A DNA stretch of 64,000 nucleotides, taken from assembly GCF_036182465.1 (NCBI RefSeq), contig NZ_CP108081.1, positions 10,416,001-10,480,000 on the forward strand, read 5' to 3'. The position numbers were made by a program, and so were the translations under genes. Source of the stretch: Streptomyces sp. NBC_00258. GTDB lineage: Bacteria > Actinomycetota > Actinomycetes > Streptomycetales > Streptomycetaceae. Under the pieces are notes generated by a model that was not told where the DNA came from, did not search any database, and worked only from the letters and a program-made list of their open reading frames with translations. Position 1 is the first letter of the stretch. Each line of letters opens with the position of its first letter. Positions 40,016 to 50,593 of this stretch are shown piece after piece.

Positions 40016-42400
40016 GTGAAGATCGCGATCGTTGGCGGTGGCCCCGGCGGCCTCTACTTCGCAGCTCTCATGAAGCAGCTCGACCCGGCCCACGAGATCA
40101 CCGTCTGGGAGCGCAACGCCCCCGACGACACGTTCGGCTTCGGTGTCGTCTTCTCCGACGAGACGCTCGGCGGCATCGAGAACGCCGACCCGGAGTTCGC
40201 CGACGCCATGGCGCGGCGGTTCGCCCGCTGGACCGACATCGACATCCACTACCGGGGCCGCAGCCACACCGTCGGCGGTCAGGGCTTCGCCGCGATGAGC
40301 CGCAAGGACCTGCTCCGGCTTCTGCAGGAACGTTGCCGCAGGCTCGGTGTCTCCGTGCGCTACTCGACGCTCGCCCCTCCGGTGGACGACCTGAGTGCCT
40401 CGTACGACCTGGTGGTGGGGGCCGACGGTCTCAACTCCCAGGTCCGGGCTGCCCGCGCGGACGTCTTCCGCCCCTCGCTGGACCGGCGGCACAACAGATA
40501 CATGTGGCTCGGCACGGACCGGGTCTTCGAGGCCTTCCAGTTCTTCGTCAGGCAGACGGAGTGGGGGACCATGCAGGTCCACGGTTACCCCTACTCCGAG
40601 TCGGGCTCCACCTTCATCGTCGAGATGCACGAGGACGTCTGGCGGCGGGCCGGCTTCGACGACACCGAGGAGACCGAGTTCCCGCCGGGCGCCTCCGACG
40701 AGCGGGCCGTGGAGCGCGTCCGCGGACTCTTCGCCGAGGAACTCGCCGGCCACCGGGTGTTCGCCAACAACTCGAAGTGGCTGGCCTTCACCACCGTACG
40801 CAACGAGCGCTGGCATCACGGCAACCTCGTCCTCGTCGGTGACGCCGCCCACACCGCGCACTTCTCGATCGGGTCGGGCACCAAGCTGGCCATGGAGGAC
40901 TCCCTCGCCCTCGCCGCCTGTCTGCACGAACACCCGGACATCGAGAGGGCGTTGACGGCGTACGAGGCGGAGCGGCGACCCGTCGTCGAGTCCACGCAGC
41001 GGGCCGCGCAGGCCTCGCTGGAGTGGTTCGAGAACATCGGCATGTACGTCCACCAGGAGCCGACCCAGTTCTGCTTCAACCTGCTGACCCGCTCGCGCCG
41101 CATCACCTACGACAACCTCCGCACCCGCGACCAGGAGTTCGCCGACCGCGTCGACGCCGCCTTCGCCAAGTCACAGGGCCTGGACGAGATCACGCCGGCG
41201 ATGTTCCAGCCGTTCCGGCTCGGGGAGCTGGAGCTGAAGAACCGGGTGATCGTGTCCCCGATGGACATGTACTCGGCCGTCGACGGCGTGCCCGGCGACT
41301 TCCATCTCGTCCACCTCGGCTCCAAGGCCATGGGCGGGGCCGGACTGGTGATGACGGAGATGGTCTGCGTCTCTCCCGACGCCCGCATCACCCCCGGCTG
41401 CACGGGGCTGTGGACCGAGGAACAGCGTGACTCCTGGGCGCGGATCGTGTCCTTCGTCCACGACCGCAGCACCGCCCGCATCGGCCTCCAGCTCGGCCAC
41501 TCGGGCCGCAAGGGCTCCACCCGGCTGATGTGGGAGGGCATGGACGATCCGCTGCCGGACGGCAACTGGGAGACCGTCGGACCGTCACCACTGTCGTACG
41601 GCCCCGGGTCGGCCGTGCCGCGCGAGGTCACCCGCGCCGACATGGACCGGATCACCGCCGACTTCGTCGCGGCTGCGCGCCGTGGCGCCGGGGCGGGCTT
41701 CGACCTGCTCGAACTGCACTGCGCGCACGGCTACTTGCTGTCCTCCTTCCTCTCCCCGGTCGCCAACCACCGCACCGACGAGTACGGCGGTTCGCTGCAG
41801 AACCGGCTCCGGTTCCCCCTGGAGGTGTTCGACGCGGTCCGGGCCGTCTGGCCGGCCGAGCGGCCGATGATCGTGCGCATCTCCGCGACCGACTGGGTGC
41901 CGGACGGCAACACCGAGCACGACGCCGTCGGTATCGCCCGTGCCTTCGTCGCCCATGGCGCGGACGCCATCGACGTCTCCTCGGGACAGGTCACCAGGGA
42001 CGAGGCCCCCGCGTACGGCCGCTCGTACCAGACGCCGTTCGCGGACCGGATCCGCCACGAGGTCACCGCCGCGACCGGCACCGCGGTCATCGCGGTCGGC
42101 GCGATCGCCTCCTACGACGACGTGAACTCGATCCTCCTGGCAGGCCGCGCCGACCTGTGCGCCCTCGGCCGCACCCACCTCTACGACCCGCACTGGACGC
42201 TGCACGCGGCGGCCGAGCAGGAGTACCGGGGCGCCGCGACCCAGTGGCCGGTCCAGTACGGGGCCGGCAGCCGCAAGCCGCCCACATCGCGCACCGACGC
42301 CGTACGCCCCCGCCTCTCGCTGCTGCGCGCCGACGACCCCGCCGGCCAGAACGTCCACCTGCGCTGGACCCCGCCCCGCGAGCCGGCGACGGTCACCTGA
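40016..42400 (+). CDS. bifunctional aryl-CoA monooxygenase / old-yellow-enzyme reductase
   Basis: A 794-residue fusion. Residues about 1-390 are a single-component FAD monooxygenase (IVGGGPGGLYFAALM, VVGADGLNSQVR, LVGDAAHTAHFSIGSG). Residues about 395-770 are an old-yellow-enzyme flavin reductase (FRLGELELKNRVIVSPMDMY, LQLGHSGRKGS, LELHCAHGYLLSSFLSP, GGSLQNRLRFPLEV). This is the plan of 2-aminobenzoyl-CoA monooxygenase/reductase and of enzymes annotated salicylyl-CoA 5-hydroxylase. The former hydroxylates and then reduces the ring of an aryl-CoA. The GTG at 40016 has GAGAGGAA; a GTG at 40001 overlapping the ligase stop is less likely. Confidence 0.93.
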   Translation: MKIAIVGGGPGGLYFAALMKQLDPAHEITVWERNAPDDTFGFGVVFSDETLGGIENADPEFADAMARRFARWTDIDIHYRGRSHTVGGQGFAAMSRKDLLRLLQERCRRLGVSVRYSTLAPPVDDLSASYDLVVGADGLNSQVRAARADVFRPSLDRRHNRYMWLGTDRVFEAFQFFVRQTEWGTMQVHGYPYSESGSTFIVEMHEDVWRRAGFDDTEETEFPPGASDERAVERVRGLFAEELAGHRVFANNSKWLAFTTVRNERWHHGNLVLVGDAAHTAHFSIGSGTKLAMEDSLALAACLHEHPDIERALTAYEAERRPVVESTQRAAQASLEWFENIGMYVHQEPTQFCFNLLTRSRRITYDNLRTRDQEFADRVDAAFAKSQGLDEITPAMFQPFRLGELELKNRVIVSPMDMYSAVDGVPGDFHLVHLGSKAMGGAGLVMTEMVCVSPDARITPGCTGLWTEEQRDSWARIVSFVHDRSTARIGLQLGHSGRKGSTRLMWEGMDDPLPDGNWETVGPSPLSYGPGSAVPREVTRADMDRITADFVAAARRGAGAGFDLLELHCAHGYLLSSFLSPVANHRTDEYGGSLQNRLRFPLEVFDAVRAVWPAERPMIVRISATDWVPDGNTEHDAVGIARAFVAHGADAIDVSSGQVTRDEAPAYGRSYQTPFADRIRHEVTAATGTAVIAVGAIASYDDVNSILLAGRADLCALGRTHLYDPHWTLHAAAEQEYRGAATQWPVQYGAGSRKPPTSRTDAVRPRLSLLRADDPAGQNVHLRWTPPREPATVT

Positions 42401-42435
42401 GCCGACGGGAGGGCACCTCTCCCAACCCATGCAGT

Positions 42436-42474
42436 GAGCCGTGCGGCGCAGCCGATGAGCGCGCCGCACGGCTC
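42436..42474 (+). terminator. terminator of the aryl-CoA operon
   Basis: GAGCCGTGCGGCGC (42436-42449) pairs perfectly with GCGCCGCACGGCTC (42461-42474), loop 11 nt, 36 nt after the stop of the fused monooxygenase. Confidence 0.85.
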
Positions 42475-42671
42475 TCGTGCGTCAGGTCCGTGGGCCCGGG
42501 TTTCGGCGGGGGCGTTGCTCCGGACAGCGGAACGTCCCCCTCCTGCCGCACTGCGCCCTCGAAGATCACACGTTAATTTGGCCATGTTTTCACCGGATCA
42601 TGCCTTTCGTCCTGCCCTCCTCGGCAGAGACGGAAGAGGCCCTGCGCCCGCGCGGGGACGAAGGGTGGACG

Positions 42672-44162
42672 ATGGCCAAGACCTTGAACGACACGCTCGT
42701 CCCGGCCGAGCGGCACGGACCGACGCGGACCGCCCGCATCGGTCCACGCGCCGGAGGCCTGGCCTGGCCGGCAGCGGTGGCGGCCGCCTTCACGCTGGCC
42801 CAACTGGTGCTCGTACGCCCGGGGATGGGCCTCGGCTGGGACGAATCGGTGTACGTCAGTCAGGTCAGCGGCCACACCCCTGCGGCGTTCTTCAGTGCCC
42901 CGCGCGCCCGCGGTGTCCCGTTGCTGGTCGCGCCGATCGCCTCGTGGTCGTCGTCCACGGAGCTGCTGCGGGTCTATCTGGCCCTGCTGTCAGGGCTCGG
43001 CCTCTTCCTGGCGCTGCGTGCCTGGCGCGGACTCTTCCCCGCCCGGGTGCTCGGCGCCGGCGGTGCCCTGTTCGCGACGCTGTGGGTGACCTTGTTCTAC
43101 GGTCCTCAGGCCATGCCCAACTACTGGGTCGCGATCGGTGCCCTGGCAGGTGTCGGCTACTTCCTGCGTGCCCAGGCCGATCCCGGCGACCGGGCGGCCC
43201 TGTGGGGCGTGGGCGCGAGCGCGGCGCTGATGGCGTGGATGCGGCCGACCGACGCCGTCTGGGTCACGCTTCCCCTGTTCGCCGTGTTGGTGTGCCTTCC
43301 TCGCTGGAGACGGCCGCGGCTGCCGGCGGCGCTGCTCGTGGGACTGGCGACCGGGGCGGCGGAGTGGGTCGTCGAGGCGTACGTGGGTTTCGGCGGCCTG
43401 AGTGAGCGGCTCGCCGACGCCTCCGGGATCCAGGGCGGCCTCGGCTGGAACATCGCCGTCCTGGACCAGCTGCGCACCCTGGGCGGACGCAGCCTGTGCC
43501 GCCCGTGCGCCGGATCGATTCCGGCCACACCGATGATCCTTTGGTGGTTCGTCCTGCCGCTGCTCGCCGCCGTCGGGCTGGCGGTCGCGGTCAGGGCCCG
43601 GCGTACCGCGGGCACCCTCCTGCCCCTGGTCTGTGCCACGACGGCGGGCATCCCGTATCTGTTCATGATCGGATACGCCGCACCGCGCTTCCTGCTCCCC
43701 TTCTACGCGCTGCTGGTCATTCCGGTCGCCGACGCGCTCGTGCACCTCGTCACCGCGTCGATCCGCAAACGGCGACCGGTGGCCGCGACCCTGGTGGCGC
43801 TCGGTCTCGCCGGGCACCTGGCGGTCCAGTACACGGTGCTGGACCATGCCGTGGACCGCACCACGGCCTCGCACCGCGACTGGGCCCGCACGGCGGCCGA
43901 GCTGCACCGGCTCGGCGTACGGCCGCCCTGTCTGCTGACCGGGCACCTGGCCATCCCGATCGCCTTCTACGCGGGCTGCCGCTCCGTCCAGACCCAGGGG
44001 CACAACGCCAACACCACTCCGGTGGACATCGTCGGGGCCGCGGAGCGGCTGCCGGTCGCCGCCCTCACGACGTCGAAGGGGCAGCCGCCCGAATTCGCCC
44101 GGACCTGGGAACGGCACCGCGTCGCCGGACTGCGCCTCCACGTCGCGCCCGCCGCGCGCTGA
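42672..44162 (+). CDS. polytopic GT-C-like membrane protein (mannosyltransferase-type)
   Basis: A 496-residue protein with about ten to eleven helices. After a cytosolic N-terminus and TM1, the first extracytoplasmic loop has GMGLGWDESVYVSQVSG; this Asp-Glu pair is the typical catalytic DE/DD of GT-C polyprenyl-phosphate-sugar transferases (ArnT/PMT-like). The C-terminal extracytoplasmic part is about 110 residues with AAELHRLGVRPPCLLTGHLA and QTQGHNANTTPVD. It probably glycosylates an envelope component. The ATG at 42672 has AAGGGTGG upstream; it stands alone. Confidence 0.8.
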   Translation: MAKTLNDTLVPAERHGPTRTARIGPRAGGLAWPAAVAAAFTLAQLVLVRPGMGLGWDESVYVSQVSGHTPAAFFSAPRARGVPLLVAPIASWSSSTELLRVYLALLSGLGLFLALRAWRGLFPARVLGAGGALFATLWVTLFYGPQAMPNYWVAIGALAGVGYFLRAQADPGDRAALWGVGASAALMAWMRPTDAVWVTLPLFAVLVCLPRWRRPRLPAALLVGLATGAAEWVVEAYVGFGGLSERLADASGIQGGLGWNIAVLDQLRTLGGRSLCRPCAGSIPATPMILWWFVLPLLAAVGLAVAVRARRTAGTLLPLVCATTAGIPYLFMIGYAAPRFLLPFYALLVIPVADALVHLVTASIRKRRPVAATLVALGLAGHLAVQYTVLDHAVDRTTASHRDWARTAAELHRLGVRPPCLLTGHLAIPIAFYAGCRSVQTQGHNANTTPVDIVGAAERLPVAALTTSKGQPPEFARTWERHRVAGLRLHVAPAAR

Positions 44163-44240
44163 GCCCGCCGCGCACGGTCTCCGGCCGGACTGTGACGTAC
44201 TTGTGCGGCCTCCTGTCCGGTCAGGTCCGATCAGGAGATA

Positions 44241-44254
44241 TCTTGATGTCGAGC
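44241..44254. promoter_or_regulatory. imperfect palindrome upstream of isocitrate dehydrogenase
   Basis: TCTTGATGTCGAGC: the arms TCTTGA and TCGAGC are inverse with one mismatch around a TG centre, in an AT-enriched stretch 30 nt before the GTG of icd. Candidate repressor site. Confidence 0.4.
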
Positions 44255-44283
44255 AATGTTGCAGACGTGGAGCGGAGCACCCG

Positions 44284-46503
<2,220 letters not shown>

Positions 46504-46554
46504 GCCGTAGCGCTCCGCTGGTGGCCCGTTGTCGTCTGCGGGTGCGTCGTGGCG

Positions 46555-46595
46555 GGTCGCGCAGTTCCCCGCGCCTCTAAAAAAGGGGCGCGGGG
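46555..46595. terminator. terminator hairpin inside a recurrent Streptomyces intergenic repeat
   Basis: CCCCGCGCC (46567-46575) pairs with GGCGCGGGG (46587-46595) around a loop containing AAAAAA. The left side, starting GGTCGCGCAGTTCCCCGCGC at 46555, is repeated at 52449. I recall this element as present in many intergenic regions of Streptomyces genomes. It probably ends the icd transcript. Confidence 0.8.
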
Positions 46596-46622
46596 CCTGG
46601 ACCGCAGATGGGCAGGTCGAAG

Positions 46623-48119
46623 ATGACGGACTCCTCCGGCAGAGGATCAGGCAGCCGGCAGCTTCAGGTGGAGACGCACGGGCTCGACGTGATCGGTGAT
46701 GCCGAGCGCAAGGGCACGCCCCGGACCCTGTTCTGGCCCTGGTTCGGCGCCAATGTGTCCATTCTGGGGCTGAGTTACGGGTCCTTCGCGCTCGGGTTCG
46801 GGATCTCGTTCTGGCAGGCGCTGGCCGCCGGGGTGATCGGGATCGTCTTCTCGTTCCTGCTCTGCGGGTTCGTCGCGGTGGCGGGCAAGCGCGGCTCCGC
46901 GCCGACGATGGTGCTCAGCCGGGCGGCCTACGGCGTACGGGGCAACCGGCTGCCGTCGGTCGTGTCCTGGATGCTCACCGTCGGCTGGGAGACCGTGCTC
47001 ACGGCCCTGGCGACGATGGCCACCGCGACCGTCCTGGACCGGCTCGGCTGGGGCGGCGGTACCGCGACCAAGGTGGTCGCCCTGATCGTCGTCGGGGCGC
47101 TGGTCGTGGTCGGCGGAGTGATGGGCTTCGACCTGATCATGCGGCTGCAGACGGTGATCACGGTCGTCACCGGCGTCCTGACCGTTGTCTACATCGCACT
47201 CGTCGCCGACCACATCCACTGGTCGGCCGTCAGCGCCGTACCCGCCGGCTCCGCCCAGGAGTTCATCGGCGCGCTGGTCTTCATGATGACCGGCTTCGGA
47301 CTCGGCTGGGTCAACGCCTCCGCGGACTACTCGCGCTACCTGCCGCGCGACTCCTCCGGCCGGGGCGTGGTCGGCTGGACCGCCTTCGGAGCCTCGGTGG
47401 CACCTCTGCTCCTGCTGGTCTTCGGCCTGCTGCTCGCCGGATCGTCCACCACGCTCAACACGGCCATCGCGGCCGACCCGATCGGCGCGCTGACCACGAT
47501 CCTGCCCACCTGGTTCCTTATCCCCTTCGCCGCCGTGGCCGTACTCGGTCTCGTGGGCGGCGCGGTCCTCGACATCTACTCCTCCGGACTCGCCCTGCTC
47601 GCGGCGGGGCTGAGGGTGCCGCGCTATCTGGCGGCCCTGCTGGACGGCGTCCTGATGATCGCGGGCTCGATCTACATCGTCTTCCTCACGGACGACTTCC
47701 TGGGCCAGTTCATCGGCTTCCTCACCACACTCGGTGTGCCCGTCGCCGCCTGGTGCGGCGTGATGCTCGCCGACCTCGCGCTGCGGCGCCGCGACTACGA
47801 CGAGGCGGACCTGTTCCGCACCCGAGGCCGCTACGGCGACGTCGAACCGCTCCCGCTGCTACTGACCCTCGCGGCCACCGCGATCGGCTGGGGCCTCGTC
47901 ACCAACACTGCCGCCGGCTGGCTGGAGTGGCAGGGCTATCTGCTCGGTCCCCTGGGGCTCGGCGGCAAGGACGGCTCCTGGGCCTACGCCAACCTCGGCG
48001 TACTCGCCGCGCTCGCCCTCGGCTTCCTCGGCACCCTCGCACTCGGCCGCGGCCGGGTCCGTACGCAGGAGGCGCGGCCCCCGAGCCGACCGCTGGACGT
48101 GGAGGTGCCGGGCGCATGA
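46623..48119 (+). CDS. NCS1-family purine/cytosine permease
   Basis: A 498-residue, 12-TM transporter of the cytosine/purine/hydantoin permease family. The N-terminal RTLFWPWFGANVSILGLSYG, then GKRGSAPTMVLSRAAYGVRG, and later GFGLGWVNASADYSRYLP (helix 6 substrate region) are characteristic. It imports a nucleobase or related heterocycle with H+ or Na+. Start at ATG 46623; an ATG at 46608 adds five residues. Its stop overlaps the start of an isochorismatase-fold hydrolase (ATGA), which suggests that the imported compound is hydrolysed next. Confidence 0.9.
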   Translation: MTDSSGRGSGSRQLQVETHGLDVIGDAERKGTPRTLFWPWFGANVSILGLSYGSFALGFGISFWQALAAGVIGIVFSFLLCGFVAVAGKRGSAPTMVLSRAAYGVRGNRLPSVVSWMLTVGWETVLTALATMATATVLDRLGWGGGTATKVVALIVVGALVVVGGVMGFDLIMRLQTVITVVTGVLTVVYIALVADHIHWSAVSAVPAGSAQEFIGALVFMMTGFGLGWVNASADYSRYLPRDSSGRGVVGWTAFGASVAPLLLLVFGLLLAGSSTTLNTAIAADPIGALTTILPTWFLIPFAAVAVLGLVGGAVLDIYSSGLALLAAGLRVPRYLAALLDGVLMIAGSIYIVFLTDDFLGQFIGFLTTLGVPVAAWCGVMLADLALRRRDYDEADLFRTRGRYGDVEPLPLLLTLAATAIGWGLVTNTAAGWLEWQGYLLGPLGLGGKDGSWAYANLGVLAALALGFLGTLALGRGRVRTQEARPPSRPLDVEVPGA

Positions 48120-48676
48120 GCCGACCGGGACCCGAAGGCCTGCTGGCCGTCATCGACATGCAGCGCGTCTTCGCCGAGCCGGACAGCCCCTGGGCCGCGC
48201 CCCGCTTCACCGAGGCAGCGGACGGGGTACGACGCCTGCTGCCGGCCTTCGCGGAACACGTCACCTTCACCCGGTTCCTGGCACCCGAGAAGCCCGCGGG
48301 CGCCTGGCGGGCGTACTACGAGCGGTGGCCCTTCGCGCTGCGGCCGCCACACGACCGTCTCTGGGAGCTGGTGGACGAACTGGCGCCCCACGCCCGGCAC
48401 TTGGTGGACGCCCCGACCTTCGGAAAATGGACTCCGGAACTCGCCGAGCGGGTCGGTCCCGAGGGCCGTCTGGTGCTCGCAGGAGTCAGTACGGACTGCT
48501 GTGTGCTCTCCACCGCGCTGGCCGCCGCCGACGCCGGAGCCGAGGTGTGGGTGGCGGCCGACGCCTGCGCGGGCGCGGACGACGCATCGCACGTCAAGGC
48601 CCTGCAGATCATGGACCTGTACCGGCCGCTGATCCGGGTCGTCACCGTGGCCGAGGTGCTCGACCGGGTCGCGTGA
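48116..48676 (+). CDS. isochorismatase-fold cysteine hydrolase
   Basis: A 186-residue protein with the Asp-Lys-Cys triad of this superfamily: Asp14 in LLAVIDMQRVF, Lys near 102 in APTFGKWTPEL and Cys near 125 in AGVSTDCCVLSTALAA, with a cis-peptide-like VST segment. Members include nicotinamidase, ureidoacrylate and biuret amidohydrolases. Coupled by a 4-bp overlap to the NCS1 permease, so an amide or ureide derived from a nucleobase is a reasonable substrate (inference). Confidence 0.9.
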   Translation: MSRPGPEGLLAVIDMQRVFAEPDSPWAAPRFTEAADGVRRLLPAFAEHVTFTRFLAPEKPAGAWRAYYERWPFALRPPHDRLWELVDELAPHARHLVDAPTFGKWTPELAERVGPEGRLVLAGVSTDCCVLSTALAAADAGAEVWVAADACAGADDASHVKALQIMDLYRPLIRVVTVAEVLDRVA

Positions 48677-48759
48677 GCACCTGGGCACCGGTCGCGCGGG
48701 CAGCTGAGCACCGCAGGCCCCATCAGCACCACCCCAGGCCCCGTCGGGCGAGGCGTACC

Positions 48760-48775
48760 ATACCGGGTGGGGTAT
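48760..48775. promoter_or_regulatory. CsoR-type operator
   Basis: ATACCGGGTGGGGTAT is a palindrome (ATACC...GGTAT) around a GC-rich centre, the form bound by CsoR/RcnR/CstR family tetramers, located 21-36 nt before the start of the regulator gene itself. It implies autoregulation. TATATA next to it may be the -10. Confidence 0.75.
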
Positions 48776-48795
48776 ATACGTAGGGAGCGCTCCAC

Positions 48796-49077
48796 ATGGA
48801 ACTGCAGATGGCGGCCGACGAGCTGAAGTCCGTGATCAACCGGCTCAAGCGGGCTCAGGGGCAGATCGCGGGCGTGATCAACATGATCGAACAGGGGCGT
48901 TCCTGCGAAGAGGTGGTCACCCAACTGGCGGCGGCTTCAAGGGCGTTGGACCGCGCCGGATTCGCCATCATCGCGACCGGGCTCCAGCACTGCATGACCG
49001 ACGAGGGCGGCGAGCAGGATCTGGACCGCGACCAGATGCGGGCGCGCCTGGAGAAGCTCTTCCTGTCCCTCGCCTGA
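48796..49077 (+). CDS. CsoR/CstR-family repressor lacking the metal-binding histidine
   Basis: A 93-residue all-helical DUF156 protein: INRLKRAQGQIAGVINMIEQ, GRSCEEVVTQLAAASRALDR, AGFAIIATGLQHCM. Copper sensors use Cys-x24-His-x3-Cys. Here Cys37 and Cys66 have the right 29-residue spacing, but position 62 is Gly. Loss of His with both Cys kept is typical of the persulfide sensor CstR. No copper transporter, rhodanese or persulfide dioxygenase is adjacent, so the regulon is elsewhere or only autoregulatory. The ATG at 48796 has AGGGAG. Confidence 0.88.
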   Translation: MELQMAADELKSVINRLKRAQGQIAGVINMIEQGRSCEEVVTQLAAASRALDRAGFAIIATGLQHCMTDEGGEQDLDRDQMRARLEKLFLSLA

Positions 49078-49101
49078 CGCGTCCCGTCCGGAGGGCCGTC
49101 G

Positions 49102-50367
49102 TCAGAGGCGCCCCGCCCCCGTGTAGAGGTCAAGCTCCCCTTCGAGTTCGACGGCGATCACCGTCGCGTGGTCGTCCAGGTCGGTGGCCGCGGGCGCGTC
49201 GATCCAGGTCACCCCGGGAACGGTGTCGAGGCCGCCGGTGACGTGGTGGCCCAGTTCGGTGCCCGTACCGAGGACCGTGGCCCGCCGGACCGGGTTGCGC
49301 AGACCGCGGATCGAGACCGAGTCGCGCGGGGCGTCGAAGCACACCAGGTAGAGGGTGCGCCGGTCGGCGGACAGGGTGCTGGGGCCGTAGTGGTGCCCGG
49401 GAGGGAGCCCGGCGACCGTGCCGTACACGGCTTCGGAGTGCCGTGCGATCCACGCACCGAGGCCCTCCAGGCGTTCGATCTGCTCCTCGGGGATCGTCCC
49501 GTCCTCGCGGGGTCCGGCGCCCAGCAGCAGATTGCCGCCCATGCCGATCGTCTCGGTGAAGTACCGCACCAGCTGGCGCACCGACTTGAAGTCGCGGTCC
49601 TGCGGTCGGTAGCTCCACGAGTCGTTGATCGTGAGACACAGCTCCCACGGGCCGTCCGGGGCCCGCAGCGGGGTGCCCTGCTCCGGCGTGGCGTAGTCGC
49701 CGTAGCTGAGCATGCGGCCGTTGAGGATGGTGTCCGGGTTGCCGGAGAGGATCAGCTCGGCGAGATCGCCCATCCGCCACTGCTCCTCGGTGCGCTCCCA
49801 CTCCCCGTCGAACCAGAGGACATCGGGCCGGAAGCGCTCGACGAGTTCGCCGACCTGGCCGTCGCGGTACGCGAGATAGCGCGCCCAGGCCGCCGGATCC
49901 TCCTTGCCGGGCTCGGCGTGCGAGTACTCGTTGGGCGGCACGATGACCGGCCCGGGATGCCGCTGACTCGCGTAGTCCGGGTGGTTCCAGTCGGAGTGCG
50001 AGTAGTAGAGGCCGACCTTGAGGTCCCGGGCGCGCAGCGCGTCGACGAAGCCGGTGACCAGGTCGCGCCCCGCCGGAGTGTCCCGCACCACGTCGAGGTT
50101 GCGGTGGTCGGTGTCCCAGAGAGCGACACCGTCGTGGTGCCGGGCGGTGAGCACCGCGTACCGCGCGCCCACGCGGGCGAACAACTCCGCCCAGGCGTCC
50201 GGGTCGTAGTGCGACGCGGTGAAGCCGTCGAGCTGTTTCATGTACTGCTCGTGCGTCATCTCGCCCGTGTAGAACGACCAGGACTCGGCGGCGCCGCCCA
50301 CGGCGTAGATGCCGTAGTGGATGAAGATGCCCAGCTTGGCATCGGGAAACCAGGGTTGCATCGGCAT
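49102..50367 (-). CDS. GH29 alpha-L-fucosidase, cytoplasmic
   Basis: A 421-residue GH29 enzyme: PWFPDAKLGIFIHYGIYAVG at the N-terminus, YAVLTARHHDGVALWDT, KVGLYYSHSDWNHPDY, the catalytic nucleophile Asp187 in VLWFDGEWE, and LLLGAGPREDGTIP. No signal peptide, so it acts on imported fuco-oligosaccharides or glycosides. The C-terminal beta domain is short. The ATG at 50367 (or 50361) has TAGCGT 6 nt upstream, another leaderless-type start. No sugar transporter is adjacent. Confidence 0.92.
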   Translation of the reverse strand: MPMQPWFPDAKLGIFIHYGIYAVGGAAESWSFYTGEMTHEQYMKQLDGFTASHYDPDAWAELFARVGARYAVLTARHHDGVALWDTDHRNLDVVRDTPAGRDLVTGFVDALRARDLKVGLYYSHSDWNHPDYASQRHPGPVIVPPNEYSHAEPGKEDPAAWARYLAYRDGQVGELVERFRPDVLWFDGEWERTEEQWRMGDLAELILSGNPDTILNGRMLSYGDYATPEQGTPLRAPDGPWELCLTINDSWSYRPQDRDFKSVRQLVRYFTETIGMGGNLLLGAGPREDGTIPEEQIERLEGLGAWIARHSEAVYGTVAGLPPGHHYGPSTLSADRRTLYLVCFDAPRDSVSIRGLRNPVRRATVLGTGTELGHHVTGGLDTVPGVTWIDAPAATDLDDHATVIAVELEGELDLYTGAGRL

Positions 50368-50373
50368 GGCTCC

Positions 50374-50379
50374 ACGCTA
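50374..50379 (-). promoter_or_regulatory. candidate leaderless -10 (TAGCGT)
   Basis: Minus-strand TAGCGT, spacer GGAGCC, then the ATG at 50367. GGAG in the spacer is too close to the ATG to serve as a normal ribosome binding site. Confidence 0.4.
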
Positions 50380-50593
50380 GGCGCGCGCCCGGTTCGACGC
50401 GTGGGCGACGGTCACCACTACTGGTCCGTTTTCACCCTGAGACCCGACTGCTGCGAGATCCCTCCACACACCACCGGATCACTCCCGAATGGAAACTACT
50501 TGGCGCTATCCGATGGGTACAGCAGGCGTCCGTGGCGTGTTCAATCACCTGTATCGCGTCACGTACGGACGGCCCCACACGTCAGGAGGCACC

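Noticed and set aside
50368..50593. SigR/ECF-type promoter before the flavin monooxygenase (GGAAAC near 50490)
   Set aside because: The matching -10 (GTT at proper spacing) is not present; the signal is too weak to report.
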